The notes under the pieces: model-generated
Told to the model about the DNA's origin: nothing
The model's database searches: none
What the model saw: the letters and a program-made list of their open reading frames with translations, nothing else
Assembly: GCF_043945595.1 (NCBI RefSeq)
Contig: NZ_JBIFNP010000001.1
Span: forward strand, 6,138,001-6,202,000
Source: Paenibacillus_S sp043945595
Lineage (GTDB): Bacteria; Bacillota; Bacilli; Paenibacillales; NBRC-103111
DNA length: 64,000 nucleotides
Direction of reading: 5' to 3'
Part shown: positions 1 through 8,609 of the stretch, piece after piece
How the letters are laid out: each line of letters starts with the position of its first letter
How positions within the stretch are numbered: the stretch's first letter is position 1
Translations under genes and position numbers: made by a program

Positions 1-2007
1 CGGCTCGCCGGATTCCAGCAGAAGACCGACCTTCGTGCGCGTGCCTTGGCGGATCAAATGATGATGCACGCCCGATACGGCCAATAGCGCCGGAATTGCG
101 GCATGCTGCGCATCTACCCCGCGGTCGGACAAAATAATCAATGTCGCGCCGTCGGCAATCGTCTGGTCACAATCCGTATAGAGAGCGTCCATCGCCTTCT
201 CAAGCGCAGCTGTCCCCTCGGACGGGTCGAACAGGATCGGAAGCGTCACCGTCTTGAAGCCTTCCCGCTGAATATCCCGCAGCTTGGCAAGCTCGGCGTT
301 CGTCAGCACCGGCGTCGCCAAGCGAATCTGACGGCAGCTTTCCGGCTCCGGCTGAATCAGGTTGCGTTCCGGCCCTACGGTAGTGCCTTGAGCCGTAATG
401 ATCTCTTCGAAGTTCGAATCGATCGGCGGGTTCGTTACCTGCGCGAACAGCTGCTTGAAATAGCTGTACAGCAGTTGAGGGCGGTCGGACAGCACCGCAA
501 GCGGAGCGTCATAGCCCATGGAACCGATCGGGTCTACGCCGGTCTTCGCCATCGGCTCGATCGTTTTGCGCACATGCTCCAGCGTATAGCCGAATGCCTG
601 CTGACGCTGCAGCACCGTCTCGAAGTCCGCCTCCGGCGCTTCGGCCGATGCGGGCAGATCCTCCAGCGAGATCAAATGCTCGTTCAGCCATTCACGGTAA
701 GGCTGCTCCGTAATAATGCCGCGTTTCACTTCTTCATCGGAAACGATGCGGCCTTCCACGGTATCGACGAGCAGCATGCGGCCCGGCTGCAGACGCTCCT
801 TGCGGGCGATGCGCTCCGGTTCGATATTCAATACGCCGGCCTCGGAGGCGAGGACGATCAGATCGTCTTTGGTTACGTAGTAGCGGCCGGGACGCAGTCC
901 GTTCCGGTCAAGCACGGCGCCGATGATCCGGCCGTCCGTGAACGAAATCGCCGCCGGTCCGTCCCACGGCTCCATTAGGGTGCTGTGATATTCGTAGAAA
1001 GCTTTTTTCTCATCGCTCATCGTTTCATGCTTGGACCATGGCTCCGGAATCATCATCATCACCGCGTGCGGCAGGCTGCGTCCGGAGAGCATCAGAAATT
1101 CAAGCGTATTATCGAACATTTGGGAGTCGGAGCCGTCCGTATCGATGACCGGCAAAATGCTCCGGAAATCTTCACCGAACAGATCCGTCTCACACATCGC
1201 CTGACGCGCATGCATCCAGTTCACGTTCCCGCGCAGCGTATTGATTTCCCCGTTATGAATGATATAACGGTACGGATGCGCACGCTCCCAGCTCGGGAAA
1301 GTATTCGTGCTGAAACGGGAATGAACCAGCGCCAGCGCGGTTTCGAACGCAGGATTTGTCAATTCCACATAATAACGGTTCACCTGCTCCGGCGTCAGCA
1401 TTCCTTTGTAAACAATCGTGCGGCTCGACAAGCTCGAGAAATAGAACGGCTCCTGGAGCGCGAGCCCCTTCACCGCATTCTCCGTCAGCTTGCGGATCAC
1501 ATACAGCTTGCGCTCCAGCGCCAAATAATCGAACCCGGTACCGTCAATAAAGACTTGGCGTACGAACGGCTCCGCCGAAACGGCCGAAGCCCCCAGCGTA
1601 GAATTGTCGGTCGGCACTGTTCTCCATCCGATCAGAGCCAAACCTGCGTCGGCAATTTGCTTCTCCAGCACTTGCTCACAGGCAGCCCGCGCGGACGCAT
1701 CCTGTGGGAGGAATACCATGCCCACGCCGTATTGGCTTTCAGCCGGCAGCGTGATGCCTTCTTTCGCACACTCGGCTTGAAAAAAGCCATGAGGAATTTG
1801 CAGCAGGATTCCCGCGCCGTCCCCTGTATTGTTCTCGCTGCCTTGGCCTCCGCGATGATCGAGATTGCAAAGCACGCGCAATGCCTGCTCCACGATTTCG
1901 TGGGAAGGCTTACCTTTAATATTGGCAACAAACCCGATTCCGCAAGCGTCGTGCTCAAATTGCGGATCGTAAAGACCTTGTTTCATGGGTAATCCGATTT
2001 TGTTCAT
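1..2007 (-). CDS. gltB: Glutamate synthase large subunit (5' part, cut by window edge)
   Basis: Makes glutamate from glutamine and 2-oxoglutarate with the small subunit, in the cytoplasm. Reading leftwards from 2007, the protein opens MNKIGLPMKQGLYDPQFEHD and then ACGIGFVA, whose cysteine is the expected N-terminal nucleophile of the class II glutamine amidotransferase domain after propeptide removal. LDHRGGQGSENNTGDGAG, HSRFSTNTFPSW and HNGEINTLRGN are classic amidotransferase motifs. About 669 codons are present with no break; the central and FMN/Fe-S synthase domains lie beyond position 1. The ATG at 2007 is chosen because GGAAGG lies about 13 bases upstream; an in-frame ATG at 1986 has no ribosome site. 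The family identification is secure. B. subtilis calls this gene gltA. Confidence 0.96.
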   Translation of the reverse strand, partial: MNKIGLPMKQGLYDPQFEHDACGIGFVANIKGKPSHEIVEQALRVLCNLDHRGGQGSENNTGDGAGILLQIPHGFFQAECAKEGITLPAESQYGVGMVFLPQDASARAACEQVLEKQIADAGLALIGWRTVPTDNSTLGASAVSAEPFVRQVFIDGTGFDYLALERKLYVIRKLTENAVKGLALQEPFYFSSLSSRTIVYKGMLTPEQVNRYYVELTNPAFETALALVHSRFSTNTFPSWERAHPYRYIIHNGEINTLRGNVNWMHARQAMCETDLFGEDFRSILPVIDTDGSDSQMFDNTLEFLMLSGRSLPHAVMMMIPEPWSKHETMSDEKKAFYEYHSTLMEPWDGPAAISFTDGRIIGAVLDRNGLRPGRYYVTKDDLIVLASEAGVLNIEPERIARKERLQPGRMLLVDTVEGRIVSDEEVKRGIITEQPYREWLNEHLISLEDLPASAEAPEADFETVLQRQQAFGYTLEHVRKTIEPMAKTGVDPIGSMGYDAPLAVLSDRPQLLYSYFKQLFAQVTNPPIDSNFEEIITAQGTTVGPERNLIQPEPESCRQIRLATPVLTNAELAKLRDIQREGFKTVTLPILFDPSEGTAALEKAMDALYTDCDQTIADGATLIILSDRGVDAQHAAIPALLAVSGVHHHLIRQGTRTKVGLLLESGEP

Positions 2008-2329
2008 GCAGTACAACAACCTTCCTATCCATATGATTTGTTCCGCCGTTCACAAGCACAGGATGCAGGATCACAGCTTCACAGATGTGAAGTATTAAAC
2101 TGACGGGCGAAAACCATCCGAATGGACTCCGCATGCCCTTTTCTCTCTCCAAACGGAGGCTCCCATCGGCATAGCTGTGATAACTCTATGAACCTCTTAT
2201 AAAATGAATATGTCTTATATTAACACCTGATACTTGGCATGTAAATTTAAAAATCTATTTCCTTCGGCAAAATCCATTCTTTTTCGACTAGCATCGAACC
2301 GAATGTTCGGATTCTGATGGTTTTCCCTC
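2008..2329. other. Intergenic leader of gltB with a perfect dyad
   Basis: No gene is visible in these 322 bases. They hold the upstream region of gltB (minus strand). A perfect 16-base dyad, CTTCACA-GA-TGTGAAG, lies at 2077-2092, about 70 bases before the gltB start. An AT-rich stretch at 2190-2260 could carry the promoter. I found no convincing TnrA box. Confidence 0.4.
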
Positions 2330-3316
2330 TCAAAAGAGCAATATTTGCTGTCGTTCATTTGCGGAACGATATGCAGCCTCGATGATCCGGGAGCTTTGGA
2401 TCCCCTCTTCCCCCGGGCATAAATAAATGGAATCTCCTTGGAGCGCTTCTATAAAATGCTCCGCCATCGGCACATTCATATTTTCATGCTTCGGCAGCTC
2501 GAAGCGGCGGAGCTCCCCGGCCGAATCCGTCCATTCCAGGATAGGGCCCTCCACCGAGGCCATGGTAAGCTTGCCCGCTGTGCCGAAAATTTCGATCTGG
2601 TTGCCCGCCGCCGTGCTAAAGCTCGCGTGAACGGACGCCTGACAGCCTGAAGCGTAACGGATCAGCACCGACGCCGTGTCCTCTACCGCCAAATCCTGCA
2701 AAATATTCCCGGTCATGGCCGTCACCAGCTGCGGCCGTCCCAAAATAAAACACAGCAGATCGATGACGTGGCTCCCGACGTCCATCAAGGGCCCGCCGCC
2801 GGAAATATCCGGCTGAAGCAGCCAAGCCCGCTCCGTTCCTGCGTGATCGGTCAATCCGCTAAACTGCGCGCGCGCATAAACGGGCTTTCCGATCACCCCG
2901 GCTTCGAGCAGCTCCTTCAGTTTTCTTATTTTCGGATAGTACCTCCGGTAGTATGCTATGCCCAGCTGAACGCCGTACCGTCTGCATTCCTCAATCATCT
3001 GGCCGCCCTGCGCGGTGTTCAGCGCCATCGGCTTTTCGCAAAGCACATGCTTGCCATGGCGGGCGGCTCCGAGAGCATGCTCCGCATGCACTGCTACCGG
3101 TGTCGCGATGTAGACCGCATCGATCTCGGGATCGTTCCATACTTGAGACACATCCGTATAAGCGCAAGGAATGCCGAACCTTTCTGCGAGCGCATTCAAT
3201 TTGGCCTTATCCCGACGAACGACAGCTCGTAAGCTGCTTCCCGCCGCCGTCTGCAGCGCATTCGCCACTCTGCGTTCCACCACGTCGCCTGCTCCAATAA
3301 TTGCCCATCGTATCAA
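2330..3316 (-). CDS. Gfo/Idh/MocA-family NAD(P)-dependent oxidoreductase
   Basis: Predicted cytoplasmic sugar or polyol dehydrogenase of 328 residues, the usual family length. The N-terminus MIRWAIIGAGDVVERRVANA is the Rossmann nucleotide-binding loop. HVLCEKPMALN holds the family EKP motif (catalytic lysine). GGGPLMDVGSHVIDLLCFI is the substrate-domain motif with the conserved histidine. The start is a TTG at 3316-3314, supported by AAGGAGG about 10 bases upstream; no nearby ATG has a ribosome site. It stands alone, divergent from the PAS protein. The substrate cannot be told from the sequence. Confidence 0.88.
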   Translation of the reverse strand: MIRWAIIGAGDVVERRVANALQTAAGSSLRAVVRRDKAKLNALAERFGIPCAYTDVSQVWNDPEIDAVYIATPVAVHAEHALGAARHGKHVLCEKPMALNTAQGGQMIEECRRYGVQLGIAYYRRYYPKIRKLKELLEAGVIGKPVYARAQFSGLTDHAGTERAWLLQPDISGGGPLMDVGSHVIDLLCFILGRPQLVTAMTGNILQDLAVEDTASVLIRYASGCQASVHASFSTAAGNQIEIFGTAGKLTMASVEGPILEWTDSAGELRRFELPKHENMNVPMAEHFIEALQGDSIYLCPGEEGIQSSRIIEAAYRSANERQQILLF

Positions 3317-3571
3317 CTTTACCGACAGCCTCCTTTTTCTTCCAATGCTTTTTTTACATTATAAGCGCCGCTGTTCAATTAATCCACGTTCAATTTCTTA
3401 CACTCCGTCCTCCCAACGCATCTAAAATAAAATTTAGTTCAGACTTAACTATTTCTTTATATTTCTGCGTTGTTTCACCCGCTGCCTCATGCTATGTTTA
3501 TCCTATTCTTTCTCCGCCCAGTACGGCCGCCCCTACAGCCTGAATTGAATCCGGAGGTTCCTTATTAAATC

Positions 3572-4735
3572 ATGCTATCCAATGTCCCTCACTCCAATAT
3601 AAACCATCACCCGGCCGATACGGCAGAGGGAGCCCTCTCCCAGCTCGCCGATCGCTGGTTTCCTCTATGTCCCTTCGGCATGGCGCTCCTCCATCTGGAC
3701 GGCCGGTTCATCCGGGCCAATGCCGCTTTCAGCCGGTTATTGGGCTATGAAGAGCTGCTGCTGCGGCATCTGAATATACAAGCGCTGCTGCATCCCGATG
3801 AGCTGCTCCGATCCATGCACCTGCTGAGCGAGCTCGCAGCGGGCGCCGCTCCTTCCTTTGCAGCCGAGCTCCGCTGGATCCATGATACCGGCGAGCTGTT
3901 GTGGTGCTCCACACACGTATCGCTGGTTCGGGACGAGCCGACGGCGTCCTTTTATTTTCTGCTGCATATGCAGGATCAAACGGAAAAAACGATGCTGGCC
4001 GGCAAGCTTCATCATTCGATCCAAACCTGCCACACGCTCATCGAATCCGTTCCGTACTCTCTCTTTATGATTGACATTGACTGGAGGCTCACCTTCCTGA
4101 ACCGCGCAGCGGAGAAGACCTTCAAGGATAAAAAGGAGCATCTCCTCGGCCAAAACTTGTGGCAGCGGTTTCCACGGGCGCTCCAATCCGCTTTTTACGC
4201 TCCTGTCTGCCGTGCCATGGAAGAGAAAACCCCCGTATATCATCACGATTTCTATGCTCCGCGGGGGCGCTGGTACGAAATGACGGCCCATCCGACCAAA
4301 GACGGACTTTGCCTGTTCTTCCGGGATACGACGGAATTAAAACGGCAGGAATCGGCATATCAGGAAACAAAGCTTCTGCTGGATTCGGCGATCGGGCATT
4401 CGTCCGCCCCCATTTCGATCCTTGATGTAAATCATCGTATCGTGCAAATAAATCCGGCGTATCTCGCTGCGTTCGGCTTCACCGAGGAGGAGCTGCTTTG
4501 GCAAGCTCATCTGAACATTCCTAAGGAGCTGCTTGACGAAACGCAGGAGCTGTATCGGCAAGCCTCTGCAGGGCATCACGTGAAAGATTATGAAACGAAG
4601 CGGCGCCATAAGGACGGAAGGCTGCTTGACGTCCGGCTGACCTTGTCTCCGGTCACAAATGCGGAACAGACCGTAGTGGCGCTGTTCCATATTATACGGG
4701 ATATCCGGGAGAGCGGCGGGACGGTCCAGCATTAA
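3572..4735 (+). CDS. Three-PAS-domain protein without an output domain
   Basis: A 387-residue soluble protein that seems to be made only of PAS sensory domains. PAS1 is about residues 30-145 (GMALLHLDGRFIRANAAFSR, then a PAC-like DTGELLWCSTHVSLVRDE). PAS2 is about 150-255 (SVPYSLFMIDIDWRLTFLN). PAS3 is about 265-380 (APISILDVNHRIVQINPAYL, then RRHKDGRLLDVRLTLSPV). No histidine kinase, GGDEF, EAL, HTH or membrane segment follows, and the frame closes cleanly with a TAA. GGAGG lies about 15 bases before the ATG. It may pass signals to a partner in trans or be the remnant of a longer kinase; the next gene, tdk, gives no clue. Confidence 0.82.
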   Translation: MLSNVPHSNINHHPADTAEGALSQLADRWFPLCPFGMALLHLDGRFIRANAAFSRLLGYEELLLRHLNIQALLHPDELLRSMHLLSELAAGAAPSFAAELRWIHDTGELLWCSTHVSLVRDEPTASFYFLLHMQDQTEKTMLAGKLHHSIQTCHTLIESVPYSLFMIDIDWRLTFLNRAAEKTFKDKKEHLLGQNLWQRFPRALQSAFYAPVCRAMEEKTPVYHHDFYAPRGRWYEMTAHPTKDGLCLFFRDTTELKRQESAYQETKLLLDSAIGHSSAPISILDVNHRIVQINPAYLAAFGFTEEELLWQAHLNIPKELLDETQELYRQASAGHHVKDYETKRRHKDGRLLDVRLTLSPVTNAEQTVVALFHIIRDIRESGGTVQH

Positions 4736-4894
4736 TGCACGGACCACGGACATGCTAAGAGCCGCTGAAAGACGTATCACTGCACGTTCGGAGCGTCGGG
4801 GAAGCCCAGGAATCCCATCGAAGACCTATACTCTTCCACCCCATCCTATGCTATCATAGAGAGCATATTTCAGCGGAGAGGACTGTCTATCTAC

Positions 4895-5473
4895 GTGGCT
4901 AAACTTTATTTTCGATACGGCACGATGAACAGCGGCAAATCGATCGAAGTGCTGCGCACTGCCCATAATTATGAGGAGCAGGGCAAAAAAGTGCTGCTGT
5001 TTACGCCTGCCGTCGATGACCGTTACGGCGTAGGCACCGTAGCTTCGCGCATCGGCATGCAGAAAAGAGCGATTGTAATCGATGAACATATCGATATGGT
5101 GAAGCTGGCCGAGCAGGAGAAACCGAACTGTATCCTGATCGATGAGGCCCAATTTTTGCAAAAGGAGCAGGTGCTTCAGCTGACCGAAATCGTCGACGCG
5201 CTGAACATCCCCGTTATCGCTTACGGCCTGCGGGCGGATTTCATGGGGCAGCTGTTCGCGGGCAGCTATCATTTGCTAGCTTTGGCCGACAAAATTGAAG
5301 AAATCAAAACCGTTTGCTGGTATTGCGATAAAAAAGCGATCATGAACATGCGGTGCGAGGATGGCAGGCCGGTCTTTGAAGGGGCTCAGATTCAAATCGG
5401 CGGCAATGAAAGCTACCTTCCCGTCTGCCGCAAATGCTACGCATTGAAGAAGAAACAAGCCTATACTTCGTAA
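4895..5473 (+). CDS. tdk: Thymidine kinase (TK1 type)
   Basis: Phosphorylates thymidine to dTMP in the nucleotide salvage pathway. The 192-residue protein has the P-loop GTMNSGKS (residues 9-16), the Walker B-like DEAQF, and a structural zinc site formed by CWYC, a further Cys in MRC, and CRKC near the C-terminus. The length fits the TK1 family. The start is GTG at 4895 with GGAGAGGA about 10 bases upstream. It is monocistronic and closed by a strong hairpin terminator just downstream. Confidence 0.95.
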   Translation: MAKLYFRYGTMNSGKSIEVLRTAHNYEEQGKKVLLFTPAVDDRYGVGTVASRIGMQKRAIVIDEHIDMVKLAEQEKPNCILIDEAQFLQKEQVLQLTEIVDALNIPVIAYGLRADFMGQLFAGSYHLLALADKIEEIKTVCWYCDKKAIMNMRCEDGRPVFEGAQIQIGGNESYLPVCRKCYALKKKQAYTS

Positions 5474-5499
5474 GCCGGGTTAAAGGTCTTTATACTCAG

Positions 5500-5533
5500 G
5501 GATGAAGCGCTGCTGCGCTTCGTCCTTTTTTAT
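5500..5533 (+). terminator. Intrinsic terminator of tdk
   Basis: Perfect stem GGATGAAGCGC / GCGCTTCGTCC with loop TGCT, followed by TTTTTTATT. It lies 26 bases after the tdk stop. Confidence 0.9.
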
Positions 5534-5624
5534 TGGGCAATGGCGGAGTCAACAGGAGGAGGCGTAACCAAAGGGTTCCTGCCGGCATACGATGTAACAA
5601 CAGTCCTTGAAGGCGGTGAATCGC

Positions 5625-6140
5625 ATGTTCGGCACAGACTGGAGGTACAAGCTCGGCATATTAACCTATTTGATCGTTTGGTTTATAGGCTGCTTCTGGA
5701 TGATGGGAGCCATCCGCAGCGGCATTCTCGTTGAGGTGCTCGGTATAAGAATCAGCGCGGTAGAGGACTACGCTTACTATGGCCTGGCAGGCTCGATCGG
5801 CGGCACCTTGTATGCGCTCAGGCTGTTCCACGACTATTACCACAAGCTTACCGAACGGTGGCTGTTCTGGTATTTGCTTCGGCCCATCAAGTGCGGCGGT
5901 GCGGCAATCATCACGATTATTTTATTCGAAAGCGGCATTCTGCTGCTGCAAACGGGCGATTCGCTGACGAGTAAAATCGCGATTTCTTTTCTGATCGGCT
6001 TCGGCTACGGCAAGGTGATGGAAAAGCTGCAGTCTTTAACGGAAACCTTGTTCAACGGGAACAAGAACAAGCCGTCTGTACCCGGTCAAGCTTCCCCCAT
6101 TCAGCCGGAAACCTCTGACGATAATACGCCCAAAGGCTGA
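5625..6140 (+). CDS. Putative membrane protein of unknown function
   Basis: I do not recognise the family. From ATG 5625 it encodes 171 residues. There are probably four hydrophobic segments, near residues 11-30 (LGILTYLIVWFIGCFWMMGA), 50-65, 93-108 and 118-130, then a hydrophilic Pro/Ser/Asn-rich tail (GNKNKPSVPGQASPIQPE). The start ATG is preceded by GAAGGCGGTG eight bases upstream; the longer in-frame TTG at 5607 lacks a site at good spacing. No operon partner is obvious, since the next gene has its own promoter. Confidence 0.6.
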   Translation: MFGTDWRYKLGILTYLIVWFIGCFWMMGAIRSGILVEVLGIRISAVEDYAYYGLAGSIGGTLYALRLFHDYYHKLTERWLFWYLLRPIKCGGAAIITIILFESGILLLQTGDSLTSKIAISFLIGFGYGKVMEKLQSLTETLFNGNKNKPSVPGQASPIQPETSDDNTPKG

Positions 6141-6183
6141 CTGGCGGCCGGAGCGCCCCGTTAAAATATTAATTTGTAAAATA

Positions 6184-6232
6184 TTGACTAAGAACAAATG
6201 TTTGGTATAATAGAGATAAGAACAAACGTTCC
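6184..6232 (+). promoter_or_regulatory. Sigma-A promoter with two LexA (SOS) boxes
   Basis: The -35 TTGACT (6184-6189) and -10 TATAAT (6206-6211) have a 16-base spacer. A LexA-type box, GAACAAATGTTTG (6192-6204), fills the spacer. A second, GAACAAACGTTCC (6220-6232), lies just downstream of the -10. The Gram-positive SOS consensus is CGAACRNRYGTTYC. Site 2 matches all of it except the first C; site 1 also misses the final C. The centres are 28 bases apart. This placement would let LexA block RNA polymerase twice. Confidence 0.75.
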
Positions 6233-6256
6233 TATTATTTGAGAGGGGTGCAGACC

Positions 6257-6559
6257 ATGACTACGAATGCGGTGAAAGCCAGATTTATCGAACGGGATTT
6301 CTATAAGCAAAGGATGCTCGATAACAGCGAGTTTTTGACGGAGACTCAAATTGATAAAATTCTCGATACGGCAGGCGTAGTCTGGGTCGATCTTACCTTC
6401 AAATTTTACGATAACGGGACCATGTCGATTATTGATAACGATACGGAGCTGCCCGTCGAGCTGAAGGAGCTCAAGGGCGCCGCATATGATTTTTACGTCA
6501 AAGAACGAATCCGGATGATTCGCGGGAATTTGCTGGATAAGATTCTGCAATCCGCTTAG
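6257..6559 (+). CDS. Small soluble protein, predicted SOS-regulated
   Basis: Unknown family. From ATG 6257 the protein has 100 residues, is charged and has no membrane segment or signal peptide. Its middle (VVWVDLTFKFYDNGTMSIID) suggests a beta hairpin and the C-terminus (YDFYVKERIRMIRGNLLDKI) a helix. It has no LysM or transmembrane segment, so it is not YneA-like, and no DinB, UvrB or polymerase motif. The ATG is preceded by GAGGGGTG seven bases upstream; an in-frame TTG at 6239 is less likely. The double LexA operator in its promoter is the only clue to its role: DNA damage response, possibly checkpoint or repair. Confidence 0.65.
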   Translation: MTTNAVKARFIERDFYKQRMLDNSEFLTETQIDKILDTAGVVWVDLTFKFYDNGTMSIIDNDTELPVELKELKGAAYDFYVKERIRMIRGNLLDKILQSA

Positions 6560-6569
6560 ACAAGCTATC

Positions 6570-6605
6570 GGCCTGCCGGGATGGCTCCCTCAGGCCTTTA
6601 TTCTT
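6570..6605. terminator. Shared terminator between convergent genes
   Basis: Stem GGCCTG (6570-6575) / CAGGCC (6591-6596), then TTTATTCTT. It serves the plus-strand small gene and overlaps the last codons of the minus-strand regulator. The stem is modest. Confidence 0.55.
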
Positions 6606-8448
6606 TAAACCATACATACTTATAATTGACCCAGCCGAGAGGACCGATCTTAACTCCCTGCATTGCTGCCGGAAATGAGGCCATTTGCCGCCAGCGATAC
6701 CATAATACGACGTCCCGGTCATCCAGCAGCTCTCGCTCCAGCCTGATCAGCCCCCGCAAGCGTTCGGTCCGCTGCGGCTCTATAGCCAGCCGCTCGAGCC
6801 CAAGGTTCAGCCGCTGCAGAGTTTCCGGCATCAGGCAGCTTCTCAGCGGACTCTGGTCACTGCCCAGAATAGACCACATCGCGGCTTCTTCGTCGGCGTC
6901 CACAGGCTGTTCAAGCAGGAGCAAATCGGCTTCCGCAGCAATATCCGGATGAAGGAGCCGCTCATACTCAACCATCCGGACAATTAACGGAATGCCGTGC
7001 TTCACCAGCTCCCTTTGAAGCCAGGCGGCGTCCCGCTCATGGCCGGCTCCTGCATAAGTGACGAGCTGTAACGGCCGGATGAATCCCTTGTCTCCATCAG
7101 GATCGAACGGGATGGGAGTCTCGATCGCTGCGTAATTCTTATCTTCAAACCGCCAAGAGGCTTCTGCCAGTCCCCTCACAAGGCTGTCAGCGCGCTCTCC
7201 CCGGTTCCCCCCCAGCTCCTCCATGGCGTTCCCTTCGCGAATGATCCGGTACAGCAAATCCCTCCACACCTTATGTTGAAGAAGTCCCTCCTTTGTCTGG
7301 TTCATAAGCACATACTTACAGCCTCGGTTCATACATTCCACCCGTTCCCAGGAAGCGTCCGTCTGCTGCCCGCCCCAGTAATGCCAGAAGTTCATTCCTT
7401 CGACCTCCTGCACTTCGACAGCTTCACGACCATCCTGCTCGTAAATCTCAGGCAAGCACCACATTTCAACCAGATCCAGATTAGCCGGCCTTTTATAATA
7501 GAAGGGATTTGCTTTGAGCTGCACCGAGCGCTCTTCCCGGCGCGACAGTACGAAAGGCCCTGTCCCTGCAGGCTTCCAAGACCAATCGTTGGACAAGCCT
7601 GCAGGGACAATACTGGCTGCGGGCAGCGTCAGCAAAGCAAGACAGGGATAGCAGCCGCTGTGCCAACGGATCTCGACGGCATGCTCGTGCAGTACCTTCA
7701 CCTGCGCTATCCCTGCGAATAATTTCCGGTAAGGAGCCGGAATTCCCCGCTTTTCTTCCGGTCCTGGCAGCATCAGCCTTTCCAGCGTAAACCGGACATC
7801 CTCCGCGGTAAATACGGCTCCGTTATGAAATTGAACCTGCTTTTGCAAATAAAAGCGCCACCGGCTCGCTGTGCTGTCGCATTCCCAGCTATGGGCCAAG
7901 CCTGGACAATAAGCCTGCCGCTCGGCATCATACCTTACCAGCGTATCAAACAGCTGCCGGATCCAGTGCAGCTCAGTACGTCGGGATGCATAGGCAGGGT
8001 CCAGCGAGCCCAGCTGACGGTAAGAAGGAAACCGGAGCGCGCTGCGCGGCCCGCCATCCTCTCCTTGGCCTTGATGAAGAGGGCCGAACGATTGCCGGAT
8101 CGTCTGAAGCAGCTGCGCCTTTCCCTCCTCGGTTAGAAACGAGGTGTGCAGCAGCTGCACCGCTCCTTGGATGTCGCCCGAATGCAGCAGCCCGCGGGCT
8201 TGCTCGGCCAGGAGCATATCTGGGACGGCTCGGCAGCACATCTGAGACCGGTGGCCCCTCCCCCTGCCCGGCTGCCAGTCCAGCCATCCTTGTCGCAGCA
8301 TGGCCTTGACGAGCAGCTTAGCGTTTCGTTCCGTACAATGGAGCCACGCGGAGAGCTCGGGCACCGACACCTCCACGTAGGAAAGCCGGCCTTCGGTCCG
8401 CTTCATCCACAAATCATAAAGCCGGGCATAATGCTCCAACAACTGCAT
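6598..8448 (-). CDS. SgrR-like regulator with a solute-binding domain
   Basis: A 616-residue cytoplasmic protein. The first ~100 residues form a winged-helix DNA-binding region of the SgrR type (VPELSAWLHCTERNAKLLVKAML, then GRGRGHRS). From about residue 150 it resembles family 5 (peptide/nickel) extracellular solute-binding proteins, but with no signal peptide (for example FTAEDVRFTLERL and AGTGPFVLSRREERSVQLKA). In this family the binding domain senses a small molecule and controls an adjacent transporter, as SgrR does with setA in E. coli. The start at 8448 is chosen because AAGGAGG lies nine bases upstream; the longer frame to 8490 has no site. It is divergent from the MFS gene, which is probably its target. 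Confidence 0.85.
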   Translation of the reverse strand: MQLLEHYARLYDLWMKRTEGRLSYVEVSVPELSAWLHCTERNAKLLVKAMLRQGWLDWQPGRGRGHRSQMCCRAVPDMLLAEQARGLLHSGDIQGAVQLLHTSFLTEEGKAQLLQTIRQSFGPLHQGQGEDGGPRSALRFPSYRQLGSLDPAYASRRTELHWIRQLFDTLVRYDAERQAYCPGLAHSWECDSTASRWRFYLQKQVQFHNGAVFTAEDVRFTLERLMLPGPEEKRGIPAPYRKLFAGIAQVKVLHEHAVEIRWHSGCYPCLALLTLPAASIVPAGLSNDWSWKPAGTGPFVLSRREERSVQLKANPFYYKRPANLDLVEMWCLPEIYEQDGREAVEVQEVEGMNFWHYWGGQQTDASWERVECMNRGCKYVLMNQTKEGLLQHKVWRDLLYRIIREGNAMEELGGNRGERADSLVRGLAEASWRFEDKNYAAIETPIPFDPDGDKGFIRPLQLVTYAGAGHERDAAWLQRELVKHGIPLIVRMVEYERLLHPDIAAEADLLLLEQPVDADEEAAMWSILGSDQSPLRSCLMPETLQRLNLGLERLAIEPQRTERLRGLIRLERELLDDRDVVLWYRWRQMASFPAAMQGVKIGPLGWVNYKYVWFKE

Positions 8449-8609
8449 AGAATCTAAGCCTCCTTGTTCGTCTGCTCCTCGGAGCGGCATCCCTTTCTTC
8501 GCTCTCCATAAAAGGGGAAATGACTCATATTGAGATTACACTTTTTATTCCCCTTTATCTATCTACAATTAGGAAGAAAAGGATGTCTGAAATCCAAAGG
8601 AGCGCCATA

